From contig NC_079884.1 in assembly GCF_029227915.1 (NCBI RefSeq), positions 21,700,001 to 21,764,000 on the forward strand: a DNA stretch of 64,000 nucleotides, in the 5' to 3' direction. This document shows positions 9,863-20,312 of the stretch, one piece after another; position 1 is the stretch's first letter, and every line of letters begins with the position of its first letter. The stretch comes from Hydractinia symbiolongicarpus (lineage: Eukaryota > Cnidaria > Hydrozoa > Anthoathecata > Hydractiniidae). The notes beneath the pieces are model-generated. The model saw only the letters and a program-made list of their open reading frames with translations. It made no database searches and was not told the DNA's origin. Position numbers and translations under genes: made by a program.

Positions 9863-11259
9863 TTATTTATAAAAGCTATAAAATTTCGTGCTAACATTAT
9901 CTTACCATTCTCTCGTAAATGTATGCCATCTTTCCATAGGTGTTCTTCTCTGATATTGTTGTGTCTGATGTAGCCATAACCGTGTAGATAGGATCCTTCT
10001 CTTAATAGTTTGTTAATACTGTTTATTCTATCAGAGTCGACACGTCTGCTCGTAACCAAGGCAGAGATAAAAACTTTTTCTACTCCGTTACGCACACATT
10101 TTTTTCCGATGTCCAGGATCTGTTCGGCAATTTTGTTATCTGACGCTGCATTTAGATGACTTGATAAAAGATTGTTGATTCCTACATGGATAACGACAAT
10201 ATCAGGTTTTTCTTGTTCCAGTGTTGGTTGTACGTAATAATTTAAGTTTTCGACACTTGCTCCTGGGAATATCTTAAATCTCACATTTCCATTTTTTATT
10301 TGCTCGTTAAATTCTTTCACTCGAATACCTTTTGGTATACTATCGGTCATTATCCGTATCTTCTTAAAATGGTGTACATTTTGATGCTCAAGATTCGTAG
10401 CTAATTGATCTCTTTCGGGAAACGGATTGATAACAGGGTTGGGTCTTCGTCTGTGTGTTACATTATTTTTAAAGATATTTGACGAACGAATATGGTTGTT
10501 AACATCTACGTGGTGCGTATTTTGACTCTCCTTCGTAAAATTACAATCTTGATCACCCCAACTTTGTTGATTAGAATCGTCATTAACTTCAACTCTTAGG
10601 TCGTTAAATCTGTTATGATGTAATTCTTCATTTCTATTAACTTTATTTGTAGAAAACCTTGAGGGACCTTTGATTACGTTGTTCCATTGATTATGCTGTT
10701 TAATCGGTTCCACATGTTTACACGTTTCAACTGAATGATCACGTTGATTACTGTTTAAAATTTCGCTAACCAATTTTTTGTAATCTTTTATTTCTTCTTT
10801 AAGGAAATCTATTTCACTCCTCAGTTGTTTAATTAATATATTTGACGAGTTGTCCCCGATCTTGCTCAGTTTATACGAAATAAATTCTTTTAAATCGCAA
10901 ACCTGTGTTGTCAAACTTTTAAATTTAATAAACTGGCCAAAATTTTTAACTTCTTCCTCGTACAGATATCCACTTTTATCTTCGATTAAATCGTCAACAA
11001 CATCTTTTTTTTCCTCTGAAAAAGATTCGTCTGTGCTATTTTCTTTCTCCTCTTCTACTTGTTTCACAAATAAATAACTTTCTGTACCATTTCTCTCCGT
11101 TTTGTTTAATATATTCTGTTGACATAAATCTTTTAGCGTTTGCTCAATAATTTCAGGATGCAAGTCTTTTGTGTTAGTTACTATGCTGTCATAGTCAGCT
11201 TTCTTTTTCCTTCTATGTATTTCTTTAACAGAATTTAAAACAATATTTTCAAACTCCAT
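9823..11259 (-). CDS. LINE ORF1: winged-helix, coiled coil, SGNH esterase
   Basis: Intact 478-aa frame from the ATG at 11259. Residues about 1-65 (IEQTLKDLCQQNILNK...ESYLFV) look like a winged-helix fold. An acidic linker follows, then a coiled coil at about 140-170. An SGNH/GDSL hydrolase domain spans about 300-470: block I is MTDSIPKG (305-307, T-D-S for G-D-S), an FPGASVENL segment follows near 331, block III is GINN (360-363), and block V is DGIHL (444-448) with the catalytic Asp and His. Esterase-bearing ORF1 proteins are known from CR1/L2-group LINEs; the domain may act on membranes or RNA particles, but its role is unsettled. The nucleophile Ser, Asp and His are all kept, so the enzyme could be active. 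Ten codons before its stop lies a -1 slippery site leading into ORF2. Confidence 0.85.
   Translation of the reverse strand: MEFENIVLNSVKEIHRRKKKADYDSIVTNTKDLHPEIIEQTLKDLCQQNILNKTERNGTESYLFVKQVEEEKENSTDESFSEEKKDVVDDLIEDKSGYLYEEEVKNFGQFIKFKSLTTQVCDLKEFISYKLSKIGDNSSNILIKQLRSEIDFLKEEIKDYKKLVSEILNSNQRDHSVETCKHVEPIKQHNQWNNVIKGPSRFSTNKVNRNEELHHNRFNDLRVEVNDDSNQQSWGDQDCNFTKESQNTHHVDVNNHIRSSNIFKNNVTHRRRPNPVINPFPERDQLATNLEHQNVHHFKKIRIMTDSIPKGIRVKEFNEQIKNGNVRFKIFPGASVENLNYYVQPTLEQEKPDIVVIHVGINNLLSSHLNAASDNKIAEQILDIGKKCVRNGVEKVFISALVTSRRVDSDRINSINKLLREGSYLHGYGYIRHNNIREEHLWKDGIHLRENGKIMLARNFIAFINNFLDQQGYSIGLD
9856..9862 (-). promoter_or_regulatory. Putative -1 ribosomal frameshift slippery site (T TTT TTA)
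   Basis: In the ORF1 zero frame the codons are AAT TTT TTA, giving the canonical X XXY YYZ heptamer T TTT TTA. Shifting back one base at TTA continues as AGA TCA GCA and stays open through the whole endonuclease. The ORF2 frame has a TAA immediately 5' of the heptamer and ORF1 stops 10 codons after it, so this short overlap is where a shift must occur. No strong downstream hairpin is obvious by eye; a pseudoknot was not excluded. Confidence 0.55.
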
Positions 11260-11658
11260 TTGTCAACAGTTAAACAACAAGTTTTACTAAGTTTTAAAAA
11301 CACGTCCGCTCCGTCTGCTTGCTAAGAAATTCTTCACTGAAAATAGTCGCGGGTAGATTGGCTCAGCCTTTACCTAGCCGGAACTTTGCAAATTTTTCGA
11401 ATAGGCCGATTTTTGCAGATTAAAATATTAAACTTAAATATGATTTAATTCCACCTCTTTTTTAAAAAAAACCAATATCAAACACAGCACCTTAAAAAGT
11501 ACAACTCGGTTTTGTTATAAATTTCTCGCTTGTAAAAAGAGTGAGCTTCACCAGCTTCTGTTCTAAAGTTCGTCTTAGATCTACACAATCTGAGGCCACT
11601 GAGGTTGGCGTTAAACTAAAACAAAAAGTTAAGATATTCTTGTTTTACTTCGCTACTA

Positions 11659-14635
11659 TCTCTTATAATAATACGTCCGTTAGGACGTCCGTCTGTCTGT
11701 GACAGGCTAAGTGGTTGTGTTCATTTTCCTTTGATGTAGCCGAAATTTCCTCTGAAGTCTCCGAAAAAGTTATATCCATTTTGCTAGCGGGTTTACTTTG
11801 TTTACATCATGTGATCAAAATGGAGCAACTTCATTTGCTAAAATAAATTTAACGGCTTTCCTTACAAAAGTAGTGTCCCTCGACACCGAGAAAAACAACA
11901 ACAAATGAGCGGCCCCTTCGTCTTGAAAAATGTGCAAAAAGTGATTTAGAGAAAGAAAAGTCAAAGAAGTGAAGTAAGAAGTGGCAGCTAGAGCTAGAAG
12001 TAAAGTAGTAAAGTTAGAAGTAGAAAATAAAGGCTAGAGTTTGAAGTGGATTTGAAATCACAAATAGTAAGAACTTTGATGTTTTCAAACGTTCAGTTTT
12101 TATGTCACTGGAGCAAGCAGACTCGCATTTTCCAAGAAAAGCCTTAAATTCTTGAACTTTTATATTTTACCGCTTTATATTTGTTTACATTTTGTTGCAT
12201 AATTAATGTGTCCCCTGGCGCGTAACTAATGTGCTTTTCCTAAAATTCAAAATGCTACATAAAGCTGTAGCTGACTAACAAACAGAAAACTTTGGTTTGT
12301 ATAAAAACAGAGCCAGCAAGTGTTGTATATTATCTTATAATCTTGAAAAAAAGGCTAAATATCGGCTATGTCCTGGCAGAAAAACAACAACTTTGGTTTG
12401 TTGACCTTACTACTCACTGTAATGTTATTCTTTTTTAAATTACTATTGCTTCTCTTTATATGTGTTTTACTAAGGTCTTCCGACCGACCCCCTTTTGGTA
12501 ATAAAAACCCGAGTCGGTAAGTCGAAAAAAACGGAAAAAAATTCGCGAGATATTTTCAAAAAGAAAATTTTATTCGCCAGACCTAATTTATCAAAAGTGA
12601 CAAAAACTCGCGAAAATTTATTTCCGTGAAAATTAATTCCTTTAGGGCACTCCTGTGGCTACTGGCAGTTAACAGGGCGGCGAAAAATGATCTACAAACG
12701 ATGTCGAGTGGCGCTATACTGTATTGGCCCTGGAAACGAATTTGCTTGCTCCGACCTGAAAATCCCAGGAAAAAATACGCCCGACCGCCCGACCACCTGC
12801 CCGATTTTTGCCGGTCTTCAGGACGCGAACACAACATATTTTTGATGATGGCCTAAGCATAAATAACTAGCTTTAGTTTTAGCTAAGCGTTTCCAGTTTA
12901 AGTATATTTAAGGGGGGGGGGGGGTCTTGGCTAATGTTAGCTACTTAATGTTAGCCTCCAATGCCTGCTCCTTATCCCATGGCTAGCTCTAACCTATTAC
13001 TTATATTGTTATTGGTCTTTTTTTAATTATCTATAGCTATCTACCTTAGTTTTCAAACTTCTTTTCCTTTTTGAGCACGAATTATGATGTAACAAGCTAG
13101 CTAGCTACCTACAAAATCTTTAAAGATTTGAACTTTGGCAGATGTATTTTATATTTCTTTTAGCATTTCCTGTAAACTTTACATAGGGACCACGTTCAAT
13201 ATGACAAGTGGAATAATTTTTGTTTTTAGAATTTAAAGCGTGTGTGTTAAGCTATTTTTTATTGCTTTGTTTCTGACATCCTGTTTAACTTTTGTCAGCC
13301 TACATGTAAAATGCCAGGTTATTTTTACAGGGAGTTGTAGACATTTGATTGGAATATTACATGGGTTTTTGACTTTTTGTAATTTATGAGTGGATGAGAG
13401 GTTGTTTGTGTTTTTGTTTGTGTTACAATCCAATATACTGAAAAAATAAATTTTTCGGGAATTGGTTTCCACTAAAAGCTGTTGTGAAAGGTAATGGCTT
13501 TTTTATATTTCGTATTAAACTTTTGTGGGGGAGAACTAAACTGTATGTGATTTCATTTTTGCTGGAAGAAAGTTCCATGGTCTCACGTTTTTGCTCATTG
13601 TTCTGACAAAAACTTATATTTTATGAAATGCCTGATTTTTCTATAATTTGGAGTGTTTCATAACCTTTCTGTAAAAGATTTATGGGTAATGGCAATATAG
13701 AACATGGTAACTGATTATTGTTGATTTGGATGTGCTCCTAAAAAACCGATCTGTTTTACATTTTGTGTAAACTTTTGTGAGTACGGACCATTACACAATG
13801 TTTTCCAAAAATAATATATATCTTTGTTGATTCACAATTTTTGACATTACCTTTAAAATGGTTGATAAAGGTCACTAGATCATCATACTAAGAAAAAAAA
13901 TTTGTGTTCTTAACCGGTTAATTTTTTACATTTTTTGTATAGTTTTTGGGAACAGGATAGTATGCAACTGAATAAATGATTTTCCAGATATATATTTGAT
14001 GTTTTTGACACTTCTGATTGAAATATTAAAGGTTTTCAACATAATCAAATGTAATCACTTTATACAATGTTAATATTTGAGATGTATTATTTGTGACTGT
14101 ATTATTACTGTTAGTGTTGTACATGATTCTATACATTATTTTGATCAGCGTTTCAAGCTCTTCACATGGAAAGCAATGTGTCTACAAATTTTAGGAAAAA
14201 AGTATTTTGTATTGACGAGTCCTGATATATATATATATATATTTACTAGCGTTTCAATCTGTACGCATAACAGGCAGCAAATCAGTTACATTTTGCCAAA
14301 AATTTTTTGTATGCACTTCCGACGTTAGCAAAACCTGCAACACAACCTATAATCTTCTGCCTGAATCCGTTTCGGAACGGACGGGTTGATGACGTCATTA
14401 AAAAACCTTTAAACCCTAATATCTCTGCAACCGTTTGTCAAAAGTACATGATCCTATACATTTTCTTGCTCAGCGTTTCAAGATCTATACGATGAAGGCA
14501 ACAGGCATACACATTTCTGAAAAAAAACATTTTGTGTTTTGGCATGTCTCTGCTGACGTCATCAAAATTTAAATGACGGTTGTTTTTCTGTGTTATCCTG
14601 CCTAAGTGGATTTTTCCACGGGCCTTATCGACTAG
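11659..14635 (+). mobile_element. Helitron-like element A (composite, boundaries uncertain)
   Basis: A Helitron-type 5' end (TCTCTTATAATAATACGTCC) lies at 11659, followed by interior DNA homologous to element B (for example CATTTTCCTTTGATGT). A matching 3' end with hairpin (GTGGATTTTTCCAC) and terminal CTAG is at 14632-14635. The last 300 bp are shared with B and C. The interior between about 11.9 and 14.0 kb is not, and contains other repeat-like DNA (12480-12860) and a 13-G run (12912-12924). It may be one large element with insertions or two fragments. No RepHel coding sequence was seen. Confidence 0.45.
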
Positions 14636-15374
14636 TCTATATAATAATACGCCAGTTCCGTGTGTCTGTAACAGGCATAGTGGATATCGTCATTTTCCTT
14701 TGATGTTGCCGAAAAATGCATATCCAATATGTTAAATTTTCTGACGTTACGGCGCGACGTCAATAATATTACTTTAACGTCAATATCCTATATTAAATTA
14801 TTGAAGCCGTTACAGTGCACTTAAAACTTTGAGGCCAAATAACTTGGAAACGAGGTGGTGACGTCAATGATTTTTCACCGCGTGGGTAACTAGGGACCAC
14901 CTGGGACCAATTTGGGTAAGTTTCCCAAACCTGGGTCCTTGAATCCGTTTCGGAATGGACGGGTTGATGGCGTCATCACAAAACCTACAAACCCCAATAT
15001 CTCTGCAACCGTTTGTCAAAAGTTCATGTTCCCATACATTTTCTTGATCAGCATTTCAAAATCTATATGATGAATGCAACGGGTGTACGAATTTGTGAAG
15101 AAATTTTTCTTTGGAACTTTTGGTAGGAACTTTGCTGACGTCAGCAAAATTTTTATACCCTATATCTCCTTAGGCTCTTTTCAAAAACATACGATACTAT
15201 ACATTATTTTGATCAGCGTTTTAACCTCTGCACATTACAGACAACAAATGATTAAATTTCACCAATTTTCTTTTTGTATATGCACTGCTGACATCAGCAA
15301 AAAATCTAAAGCAACCTAATTTTCCATTGTTCTTCTGCGCCTTAGTGGATTTTTCCACGGGCCTTATTGACTAG
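14636..15374 (+). mobile_element. Helitron-like element B, non-autonomous
   Basis: Starts TCTATATAATAATACGCC directly after the CTAG of element A and ends with a GTGGA-TTTT-TCCAC hairpin, 13 nt, then CTAG. TC at the start, a short hairpin near the 3' end and terminal CTRR are the Helitron hallmarks. No terminal inverted repeats and no coding frame are seen, so it depends on transposase supplied elsewhere. The interior has repeated blocks (GCTGACGTCAGCAAAA-like, ATATCTCCTTAGG-like) shared with A and C. Confidence 0.7.
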
Positions 15375-16246
15375 TCTATATAATAATAAGTCAGTTCCGT
15401 GTGTCTGTCTGTCACTTTTGCAAAGTGGATTATATTCTTCAGAATTTTCTTTGACAAATTCTATAAAACATCGCCTATAAAATTGTTCTGTAATTTACCA
15501 AACTTTACCGTTAAAATAGAGTTTAACGTCAAAGGAAAGTATATTAAATTAATGAAGCCATTACAGTGCACTTAAAACTTTGAGGCCAAATAACTTGGAA
15601 ACAAGGTGGTGACGTCAATGATTTCTCACCGCGTGGGTAAATAGGGACCACATAGGACCAATTTTGGCAATTTTTCCAAACCTGGGACCCCAAATCCGTT
15701 TCGAAATAGACGGGTTGATGACGTCATCAATAAACCTTCAAACTCTAATATTTCTGCAACCGTTTCTCAAAAGTACATGATCCAATACATTTTATCAACG
15801 TTTCAAGATCTATAAGATAAAGGCAACAGGCATACAAATTTTAAAAAATATTTGTCGGGGTTTTGACGGGCTGACGTCAGCAAAACCTTTAAACCGTTAT
15901 ATCTTATTATAACCGTACCTCAAAAGCGCATGATCCTATACATTTTCTTGATCAACGTTTCAAGACCTATACGTTGAGGGCAACAGGTATACAAATTTCT
16001 AAAAAATAGTTTTGTGTGTTTTAGGGGGTCTTTGCTGACGTCAGCAAAATTTTTAAACGCTTATATCTCCTTAGGTGTTCGTCGAAAACATATGGTCCTG
16101 TACATTATTTTGATCAGCGTTTTAAGCTCTGCACAATAAAGGCACGAATTAATTTTCGGTATTTTTTTCTATATGGAGTGCTGGCAAAACATCTGAAACC
16201 ACCTATTTTTCTATTGGTTTTTGCTTTACGGGCCTTATCGACTATA
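15375..16246 (+). mobile_element. Helitron-like element C, non-autonomous
   Basis: Begins TCTATATAATAATAAGTC immediately at the CTAG end of B and is collinear with B over most of its length (GACGTCAATGATTTCTCACC, GACGGGTTGATGACGTCATC). Its 3' end is decayed: the hairpin is reduced to TTTACGGG and the terminal CTAG has become CTAT near 16246. Confidence 0.65.
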
Positions 16247-16249
16247 CTA

Positions 16250-17234
16250 AATAGTACAACAAGCAATTAAATTGAAGGAGTAAAATGCCGTATTTTCACC
16301 GTTACATGATACTTAAATGCTGTTAAAACGGATTGTTGGCTGGAACTTAACATAGCATCACTGTACTAAACTAAGCTGACAGTTACTGATACAAGAAAGA
16401 TGCTTATCTACTTTCTTTCCAACAACGCCTCGTTTCATGTCGGCTTACTGTTAGCAAGAAAATGTTTGCAAGCAACCCTTTTAAGAAAGCCAATTTTGGA
16501 ATGTTTTTATCTTAAGGAGACTCTTTGTTTATTTTCATGTGTTCATCGATTTATTCCACACAAAATTCCGGTTTGTATTTAAATATTTACGCTGAGACAT
16601 TCACTACCTATAGTATACTGTTAAATAGAGTAACAAATAAGTCTGTATTTATTAGACGAACACTATAATCTTCATTCAGTATGTACATGTAAAATATGGA
16701 CATATTTACAAAAAAATTAACCGTAAAACATATCACATTTATTAAAAAATCTCACGAACGACCAGCTTCGGCACACAAGTTAGTGAGAAAGGAGAATTTT
16801 TAAGTATTTTAGTATTTTCGTTTCCAACTTTCTGAATTTGACGACTATCCATTGATTGTTATAAAAACATTATCGAAAACATTTTCGTACACCCTTTTAA
16901 AATTATTATAATAATGGCTTCTTTTTTTACTATAAAAAGCCTTTTTCCTCGATGATAATACTGTCCTCTTCAATGAAGTAACATAATCTCCTCTACCATG
17001 TTTTTGTCTCGAATATCAATATTTGTTTTTGTTTGTTTTTTAAAACATAATATTATATATTTTTAAGTTGTTTGGTAACATTTCGTAATACGCCGTAATA
17101 TTTCATGATGTTCTGGAATGTTTTTCGGTAACATCCCATTACGTTCGGTATTACTCGGCGATTAGACCGCGCAATTGATATTTCGTTATTTGTGTAGGCG
17201 ATACGGTGACGGTCCTGAAATTTCGATAGAACTT
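16250..17234. other. Gene-free stretch, likely GPCR 3' flank
   Basis: AT-rich DNA with no open frame of note. Part of it is probably the 3' UTR of the GPCR on the minus strand, but no end could be set. Confidence 0.4.
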
Positions 17235-18329
17235 TTATACTTTGATTTTCCAACACAGTTTGGCGAATAACTTTTTCGTCTCCTCGCGAAACAACTTTAT
17301 CTTTGAGAAGTATATAAACGGATTGACGGCACTGCCGGAAAATAATATAATAGTAGATATTAACACAACAGCTGAGTTGGCGCAGGACGGGCATTTCAAA
17401 AAAATGGATGTTGGTACAATAAAAGCAGTCCAAGCCACGAAAAAGCATAAAATAACAAAAAACATTGTTTTGGCCGATTTCCACGATTTTAAAAAGGCTT
17501 TTTTATGTTTTACATATTTAGTTACTGATTTCTCCTTCCTAATTATACTACCTCCAAGAGCGTTCTCACTTGTTATGGAATTAGCTCGAGATTGAAATGC
17601 TGGAACCTGCAGTGTGCCATTTGTTGGGTTTAAAAGACTTGCTTTTCGTGAACTGCTGTAGACATCAGACGAGAAAGCAGTATCTGTAGCCTGACTTGGC
17701 ACTGATAGAGGAGTGATACGGGTAATATGATTCTTAACAATGATATATATTTTATAATAAATGAAGAACACGATTAGTATAGAAATACCGACGATCCCCA
17801 GCAACACAGTGAAGATATATTCTTGTGTTACGGTCTCATTAAACTTGCATATGCCGCCTTTATAACGTCGACCTACTTTGCCGTTTGAACCCCACCCATA
17901 TAAGGGTAAAAATGAAATCAAGATGGCGACCATCCAAGCTAAAGATATTGAAAAAATTACAAAATGCCACATGTATATTTGAAGTTTGACATACGTATAA
18001 GGATGCCCAATTGCTATATATCTATCCACTGAGATAACGACCAGATTTAAAATGGATGCAGTGAGTGTCATCAACGTGAAACAATGCGAGAATGTGCAAT
18101 AATCGATTCTCAGAGTCCAAGAAGCTTTGAAAACTTCAGATGTCCTCATCGGTAGGGTCACCATGCCGACAGATATGTCGGCAACTGCTAGCGAAATTAG
18201 GAAAGTGTTCGAAGCTGTTCGTAACTTTTTCGTTAGTAAAATTGTTGTGAGAACAACAAAGTTAGCAAGAATTGTCACAGCACTAATTAACATGTAGCAC
18301 ACGATTGCAACAATCTCCAATGGAAACAT
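17235..18329 (-). CDS. Rhodopsin-like (class A) GPCR, adenosine/amine receptor-like
   Basis: Intronless 364-aa receptor from the ATG at 18329. Seven hydrophobic segments are visible. Class A landmarks: TM2 LAVAD (Asp51), TM3 Cys78 paired with the ECL2 Cys of GGICKFN, VDRYIAIGHPY at the TM3 end (DRY 102-104), and SAVNPFIYFSKIKLF (NPxxY at 336-340) with a basic helix 8. TM6 reads FFVAWTAFIVP, so the usual C-W-x-P toggle is A-W-T-A, a change common in early-animal adenosine/amine-like receptors. ICL3 is moderately long and Ser/Thr-rich. The ligand cannot be assigned: the TM3 aspartate that binds amines is not evident. The short extracellular N-terminus lacks a signal peptide. Confidence 0.85.
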   Translation of the reverse strand: MFPLEIVAIVCYMLISAVTILANFVVLTTILLTKKLRTASNTFLISLAVADISVGMVTLPMRTSEVFKASWTLRIDYCTFSHCFTLMTLTASILNLVVISVDRYIAIGHPYTYVKLQIYMWHFVIFSISLAWMVAILISFLPLYGWGSNGKVGRRYKGGICKFNETVTQEYIFTVLLGIVGISILIVFFIYYKIYIIVKNHITRITPLSVPSQATDTAFSSDVYSSSRKASLLNPTNGTLQVPAFQSRANSITSENALGGSIIRKEKSVTKYVKHKKAFLKSWKSAKTMFFVILCFFVAWTAFIVPTSIFLKCPSCANSAVVLISTIILFSGSAVNPFIYFSKIKLFREETKKLFAKLCWKIKV

Positions 18330-19266
18330 TCTCGATTCTTTACTTTATTACCCTAAAAAAAGTCACAAATATGATATTCTTTTTAATACCATGTTTTATC
18401 TTTCTAAACTTAATCGTGTACAGAAAAAACAAGCAAATTTAGTTCTTATATGCCGACCGCTTTGGCCAGAACTAAAGTCACAAATAACAGTGACTTGATA
18501 GTTTTAAAGCCAGATTATGGCATGTGTTGAATTCAATTAAATATTTGCATTCTGTTTGTAGTATTAATTTCCTTTACTTAGTATATTGAGAAGTAAAATT
18601 AGTTAAACAACTTGAAAGAAAATGAAAACGTGATAGCAATTTCTTCCTTAAGTGTGCAATAACCAAACACTTTGAAAAGACAAAATATTTTTGAAAAGCA
18701 GCTGCTTAGTCAATTTTCAACAATGTTTTTCTCTATAAATTTAACTGGGACCGCGTGAAATCCTGTCAAAGGTATTTACCCTGTTTTAAGAGGATTCAAT
18801 GTATCAATCTAGTTTCAAGGACTTCTTTTTCAATTTCAGATACTTGATTTAAAAAGGACCTGTGATAGAGGTTGTCACCTTATAGGATTAAAAATATTTA
18901 TTGTGAATGCAAGTATGAGAAAACATATTTATTTTTCGAAACATCTGCTCAAAAATAAATTGATGAAAATCTTGAATAATGAAAAAATTTATTTATTATA
19001 AAGTATGAATAAAGAATAAACGGTTATGAAATATACGGAGAGGGTGGAGTTAGGAATTGGAAAATTGAAACAATTTAGGGTTTGACAATAAAAAACACGG
19101 ATATTTTAAGGAGAGGCCTTATTTAGTTAGAAGAGAGGCGAACTGAGCTCCGACAATGCTGCTGAATAAAAATTTATGATGTCAGTGTTAATTTTAAAGA
19201 CCAAACCAGACCGAATGGCTTTGTCTGCTCTATAAAAAAAACTTTATTATTATTCATTTTTAATAA

Positions 19267-19284
19267 GGGGGGGGGGGGGGGGGG
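19267..19284 (+). repeat. 18-nt poly(G) tract
   Basis: Uninterrupted run of 18 G in AT-rich DNA. Similar runs occur at 12912-12924 (13 G), 36251-36262 (12 C) and 47616-47628 (13 C). Confidence 0.95.
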
Positions 19285-19845
19285 TCATTATATAAAACGG
19301 ATTTAGAAGAGTTTCTCAAAGCTAAATCCAAGGGGAATGGCCTTTTTTCTCCCTTCTTTCTTCTTCTCATGTTATATCGAGATGTTCACTATATCAGGGA
19401 TTTGTTATATACAGAGTTCATTGTAACTTTCTCTTTATTGCTTTATTATGATGGCCACGGGTACACCAAAAAATTAAAGAAGACAAAATTGAAGCTTACA
19501 ATAGAAAAAATGTTGCATTACATGTGTCAAAGATATTTTTATGAACTTACTAAAAAAATTGTGAGCAAAGATAAAAAAGTAAACATAGGCCGATGATGGA
19601 CTTAGTTCCGAAACCGGGCTCCGTTGGGCAACTGCCTCCTCCGGGTGCCAAGACCTTAACAAATGCGGCAAATTTGATTGGTCGGTTAGTACTTGAGCTC
19701 CGATTGTGCATCATTCGTTGATATCTCGTTGGCATGTGTTAGTAGAAAGGTATGTTGCAAGGAGGACACGCGCCTCGCCCTGGTGGTATGTTGCAAGGAG
19801 GTAGTATCTTCGTCTCGTCTACTACATGTCTAGAGTGATAGTATC

Positions 19846-19918
19846 GGATCAATAGCGCAATTGGTAGAGCACTCGTCCGGCAAGTGAGAGGTCGTGGGTT
19901 CGAGTCCCACTCGATCCA
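19846..19918 (+). tRNA. tRNA-like sequence (Ala GGC-type), possible SINE head
   Basis: A 73-nt stretch folds as a full cloverleaf: 7-bp acceptor (GGATCAA/TCGATCC, one A-C mismatch), D arm GCGC/GAGC, 5-bp anticodon stem with two G-T pairs, 5-nt variable loop, T arm GTGGG-TTCGAGT-CCCAC and discriminator A. A and B box promoter elements are intact. The anticodon position reads GGC (Ala), but the invariant U33 is C. No T4 terminator follows directly. The flank has two copies of TATGTTGCAAGGAGG (19750, 19787). This suggests a tRNA-derived SINE head or pseudogene rather than a working tRNA. Confidence 0.5.
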
Positions 19919-20214
19919 TCATCTTTGCAGCACTTGGGAAGATGAAGTGCAGGATCAATTCCACAACTATAGCATAATAAAGTTTTCTAATAAATGTTGG
20001 CTCGAAAGATTTTCTTAAGGTTTATGACTTTGCCGTTAGTCTATGTTCTTCATCAACTGCTTGTAGTTCATCGACAAAGATAAATCTTTTTATATATTTA
20101 ATTTTGTTATTTATTCTGTTATCGTTTATATCTGTGTTGAATAATTCATCCCTTTAAAAGCTATTAATCTTGTGATGTGAAAAAAACAACATGTTGAATT
20201 AAAGACATAAAAAA

Positions 20215-20312
20215 AACATCACCCTCGTCCCCAGGTCCGGCTTTTATCAATCTCTGTATGTAACGGGAAAATGAAACGCCATGACGAACCCCTGTAAACG
20301 AGGATAGCAAAA
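20215..20312. repeat. MITE copy, CTCGTTCCCAGGG family
   Basis: Ends CCTCGTCCCCAGG and CCCTGTAAACGAGG are near-inverted. Related to copies at 21750, 22402 and 29722. Confidence 0.45.

Larger units (their letters stand above)
8070..11310 (-). mobile_element. CR1-like LINE, 3'-truncated (5' half kept)
   Basis: On the minus strand the element has a leader (about 11310-11260), ORF1 with winged helix, coiled coil and SGNH esterase (11259-9823), then ORF2 with a complete AP endonuclease and only the first RT motif before the homology stops near 8070. LINEs are normally truncated at the 5' end by incomplete target-primed reverse transcription, so loss of the 3' half is unusual and implies a later deletion or recombination. 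It sits in the intron of the exon at 7774-7996. The leader motif GAGCGGACGTGTTTTTAA is shared with the other LINE at 1.7 kb. Confidence 0.8.

Noticed and set aside
11540-11620. Minus-strand exon-like segment (SDCVDLRRTLEQKLVK) that might precede the exon at 7774
   Set aside because: Acceptor is plausible, but no clear donor in phase and no sure homology.
12583-12856. Overlapping frames on both strands
   Set aside because: They lie in a repeat-like block with inverted character; the translations have no family pattern.
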